Assembly (NCBI GenBank): GCA_030425055.1
Contig: JAUHVN010000123.1
Span: 1-7,864, forward strand
Length of the DNA stretch: 7,864 nucleotides
From: Actinomycetes bacterium
GTDB taxonomy: Bacteria > Actinomycetota > Actinomycetes > Actinomycetales > Microbacteriaceae
Direction of reading: 5' to 3'
Positions 6,713 through 7,864 of this stretch are shown in pieces. A program made the position numbers and the translations under genes. A model generated the notes under the pieces. That model ran no database searches and was not told the origin of the DNA. It worked only from the letters and a program-made list of their open reading frames with translations. Position 1 is the first letter of the stretch. Each line of letters starts with the position of its first letter.

Positions 6713-7240
6713 GTGAGCTACATCCTCGGTTACGACCCGGAGACCCTGCGCGAGAAGGTCGACGTGCGACGCTGCCGTGACCGGCTCGACGAGATCGGAG
6801 AGCAGCGCAGCCTGCCCTCGATGCTCGAGCGTGTGTGGCTGCTCAAGGTGCTCGACCGCCTCGACGACGCGATGGTGCTCTCGGAGGAGTCGGTGCGCGT
6901 CGCCCGCATGGGCGGCACCCGCAAGGACCTGCTGCGGGCCCGCATCCTGCACGCCACGGTGCTGCAGTACCGCGGCGCGTTCGCCGCCGCCGAGCAGGAG
7001 CTCACCACGTGCGCCACCGAGGCCGAGGGACAGGAGTGGAACGCGATCGCGGCGTTCGCCTACCAGCATCGCGGCAAGACCTTCTACGACGCCGGCGACT
7101 TCCCTCTCGCACGGGCCGACTTCAAGCGCGCGCTGTTCCTGCGCCAGGAGGCCGGCACTCCCGACGACCAGCTCGAATCGACCCTGCTCGCCATCGACGC
7201 GGCCGACCGCCGTCGCGCGACCGCGCCGCTCGCGGGCTGA
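6713..7240 (+). CDS. Small tetratricopeptide-repeat (TPR) protein
   Basis: This 175-residue protein starts at GTG behind a strong Shine-Dalgarno and reads VSYILGYDPETLREKV. It appears entirely helical and cytoplasmic, with no signal peptide or membrane segment. At least three helix-turn-helix repeats are visible. One spans about residues 40-65 (ERVWLLKVLDRLDDAMVLSE). A second spans 74-100 (LLRARILHATVLQYRGAFAAAEQEL). The clearest spans 112-146 (AFAYQHRGKTFYDAGDFPLARADFKRALFLR), with the TPR pattern of small residues and G-D-F-x-x-A at the turn. TPR proteins are protein-binding scaffolds; the partner here cannot be deduced. No catalytic motif is present. The SprT-like gene starts 29 bases after its stop but has its own -10-like box. 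Confidence 0.82.
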   Translation: MSYILGYDPETLREKVDVRRCRDRLDEIGEQRSLPSMLERVWLLKVLDRLDDAMVLSEESVRVARMGGTRKDLLRARILHATVLQYRGAFAAAEQELTTCATEAEGQEWNAIAAFAYQHRGKTFYDAGDFPLARADFKRALFLRQEAGTPDDQLESTLLAIDAADRRRATAPLAG

Positions 7241-7257
7241 ATGTCGTAGATCCGTTC

Positions 7258-7263
7258 TAACCT
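7258..7263 (+). promoter_or_regulatory. Putative -10 element (leaderless) for the SprT-like gene
   Basis: TAACCT is followed by CGCCGC and the ATG at 7270, the same TANNNT-N6-ATG layout as two other genes here. There is no purine-rich ribosome site before this ATG, which strengthens the leaderless reading. Confidence 0.55.
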
Positions 7264-7269
7264 CGCCGC

Positions 7270-7725
7270 ATGTCAGATCCCTCCGACGTCCGCCGCTGGG
7301 CGGAGGCCCTCATCACCCTCCACCTCGACGACTCGTGGTCGTTCGGCTTCGACAACGCCAAGCGCCGCGCCGGGCTGTGCGACTACACGCGCAAGCGCAT
7401 CAGCGTGTCGCGATACCTCGCGGCGCGTCACAGCGACGACGACAACCACCAGACGCTGCTGCACGAGGTCGCGCACGCCCTGGCGGGCCCGGCGGCCGGC
7501 CACGGCCCGCGCTGGAAGACCGTCGCGCGCGACCTGGGCTACGTCGGGGGCACGACGCACCGTGGCGAGACGGCTGTCGAACTCGCGCCGTGGGTGGGCA
7601 CATGCCCCGCCGGGCATGTGGTGTACCGGCACCGCCGAGCGACGCGCCCGACATCGTGCGCGACCTGCGCTCCGCGCTTCGACGAGTCCCACGTGTTCGC
7701 CTGGCGCCGGCGCGAGCGAGATTGA
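7270..7725 (+). CDS. SprT-like zinc-peptidase-fold protein
   Basis: This 151-residue protein resembles the SprT/SprT-like family, related to the protease domain of eukaryotic Spartan, which degrades DNA-protein crosslinks; bacterial members are poorly characterised. The zincin motif is HEVAH at residues 65-69 in LLHEVAHALAG, with H78 in GHGPRWKTVARDLGY as the likely third zinc ligand and E66 as catalytic acid/base. Before it, DYTRKRISVSRYL fits the family's strand leading to the active-site helix. The C-terminus looks like a small zinc ribbon: C112-x3-H116 and C130-x2-C133; SprT ribbons usually have CxxC in both knuckles, so the first is altered. The protein is soluble with no signal peptide. 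The ATG at 7270 follows a TAACCT box and no ribosome site. A hairpin begins within five bases of the stop codon. Confidence 0.9.
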   Translation: MSDPSDVRRWAEALITLHLDDSWSFGFDNAKRRAGLCDYTRKRISVSRYLAARHSDDDNHQTLLHEVAHALAGPAAGHGPRWKTVARDLGYVGGTTHRGETAVELAPWVGTCPAGHVVYRHRRATRPTSCATCAPRFDESHVFAWRRRERD

Positions 7726-7729
7726 AGCA

Positions 7730-7763
7730 GATAGGCCGCGCAGGACGATCCGCGCGGCCTATC
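7730..7763. terminator. Likely bidirectional terminator hairpin
   Basis: GATAGGCCGCGC (7730-7741) and GCGCGGCCTATC (7752-7763) form a perfect 12-bp stem. The interior can extend through GGA-CGA-TCC (7743-7751) with one bulged A, and GCA/TGC can pair outside it. It lies between the convergent ends of the SprT-like gene and the right-edge minus-strand gene. Neither side has a real T-run, so it may act as a hairpin-only terminator or RNA stabiliser. Confidence 0.7.
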
Positions 7764-7771
7764 GCTGCAAC

Positions 7772-7803
7772 TTCGACGGGACCCTCTTTCGACGGGACCC
7801 TCT
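7772..7803. repeat. Perfect 16-bp tandem duplication
   Basis: TTCGACGGGACCCTCT occurs at 7772-7787 and again at 7788-7803 with no mismatch or gap. Each unit holds the near-palindrome GGGACCC. The right copy overlaps two bases of the minus-strand gene's TAG stop (7802-7804), so in that gene's direction the repeats form its immediate 3' untranslated region, before the hairpin at 7730-7763. Confidence 0.9.
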
Positions 7804-7864
7804 ACTGCGGGTTGATCACCTTGAGCCGCATGCCGCCCGGGTAGGCGTAGGAGGTCGCCCCGGA
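7802..7864 (-). CDS. C-terminal end of an unidentified protein (partial at window edge)
   Basis: On the minus strand the frame is open from the window edge to a TAG at 7804-7802, giving 20 residues that end in YPGGMRLKVINPQ. Third positions are almost all G or C, as in the confirmed genes, and the stop is followed by non-coding repeats and a hairpin, which supports a genuine gene end convergent with the SprT-like gene. The visible part is too short to assign a family, and the fragment could still be a chance open frame. Confidence 0.5.
   Translation of the reverse strand, partial: SGATSYAYPGGMRLKVINPQ

Noticed and set aside
4727..7069. A 780-codon minus-strand open frame.
   Set aside because: It runs opposite the channel, methyltransferase-like and TPR genes and across a non-coding gap. 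It is rich in His, Arg and Asp with no recognisable domain, while the plus-strand genes have clear family motifs.
1..7864. CRISPR array, tRNA, insertion sequence or phage genes.
   Set aside because: I found no regularly spaced repeats, cloverleaf-like segment with a plausible anticodon arm, transposase motifs or flanking terminal repeats. The only tandem repeat is the two-copy unit at 7772-7803.

Overview
This is a GC-rich, densely coding stretch of chromosome. Strong G/C third-position bias, GTG starts, 4-base gene overlaps and apparently leaderless genes behind TANNNT boxes suggest a high-GC actinobacterium. Frequent GGATGC/GCATCC hexamers and the gene style point to Microbacteriaceae (Microbacterium-like), but that is inference without a database search. 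I see no tRNA, rRNA, CRISPR array, transposase or phage gene.

Layout. (1) Bases 2-2443, plus strand: the 3' part of a large DUF4062 / STAND-type NTPase / helical-repeat protein whose start lies upstream of the window. (2) Bases 2468-4791, minus strand, convergent with it: a two-gene 5-oxoprolinase operon. pxpA comes first, followed through a GTGA overlap by a fused pxpB-pxpC. Together they would turn 5-oxoproline into glutamate using ATP. (3) From a 55-base divergent gap, plus strand: a six-helix voltage-gated-type K+ channel (4847-5587), then a spermidine synthase-like SAM-fold protein (5615-6475). (4) A 237-base gap with a strong hairpin, then a small TPR protein (6713-7240) and a SprT-like zinc-peptidase-fold protein (7270-7725), both plus strand. 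(5) A 12-bp-stem hairpin and a perfect 16-bp tandem duplication, then the last 20 codons of a minus-strand gene that runs off the right edge.

How they fit together. pxpA and pxpBC form one functional unit. The other genes look like independent housekeeping or accessory genes, and I found no convincing multi-gene defence or biosynthetic system. The best candidate for unusual biology is the left-edge STAND protein. It pairs a DUF4062 module with a signalling ATPase, an architecture type used in bacterial conflict and sensing. Its codon usage changes abruptly at about base 233, at the end of the DUF4062 part, which suggests that the N-terminal module has a different history from the rest of the gene.

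Regulation. Four genes (pxpA, the channel, the methyltransferase-like gene and the SprT-like gene) have a -10-like hexamer ending 6-7 bases before the ATG, as expected for leaderless transcripts. The TPR gene instead has a strong Shine-Dalgarno.
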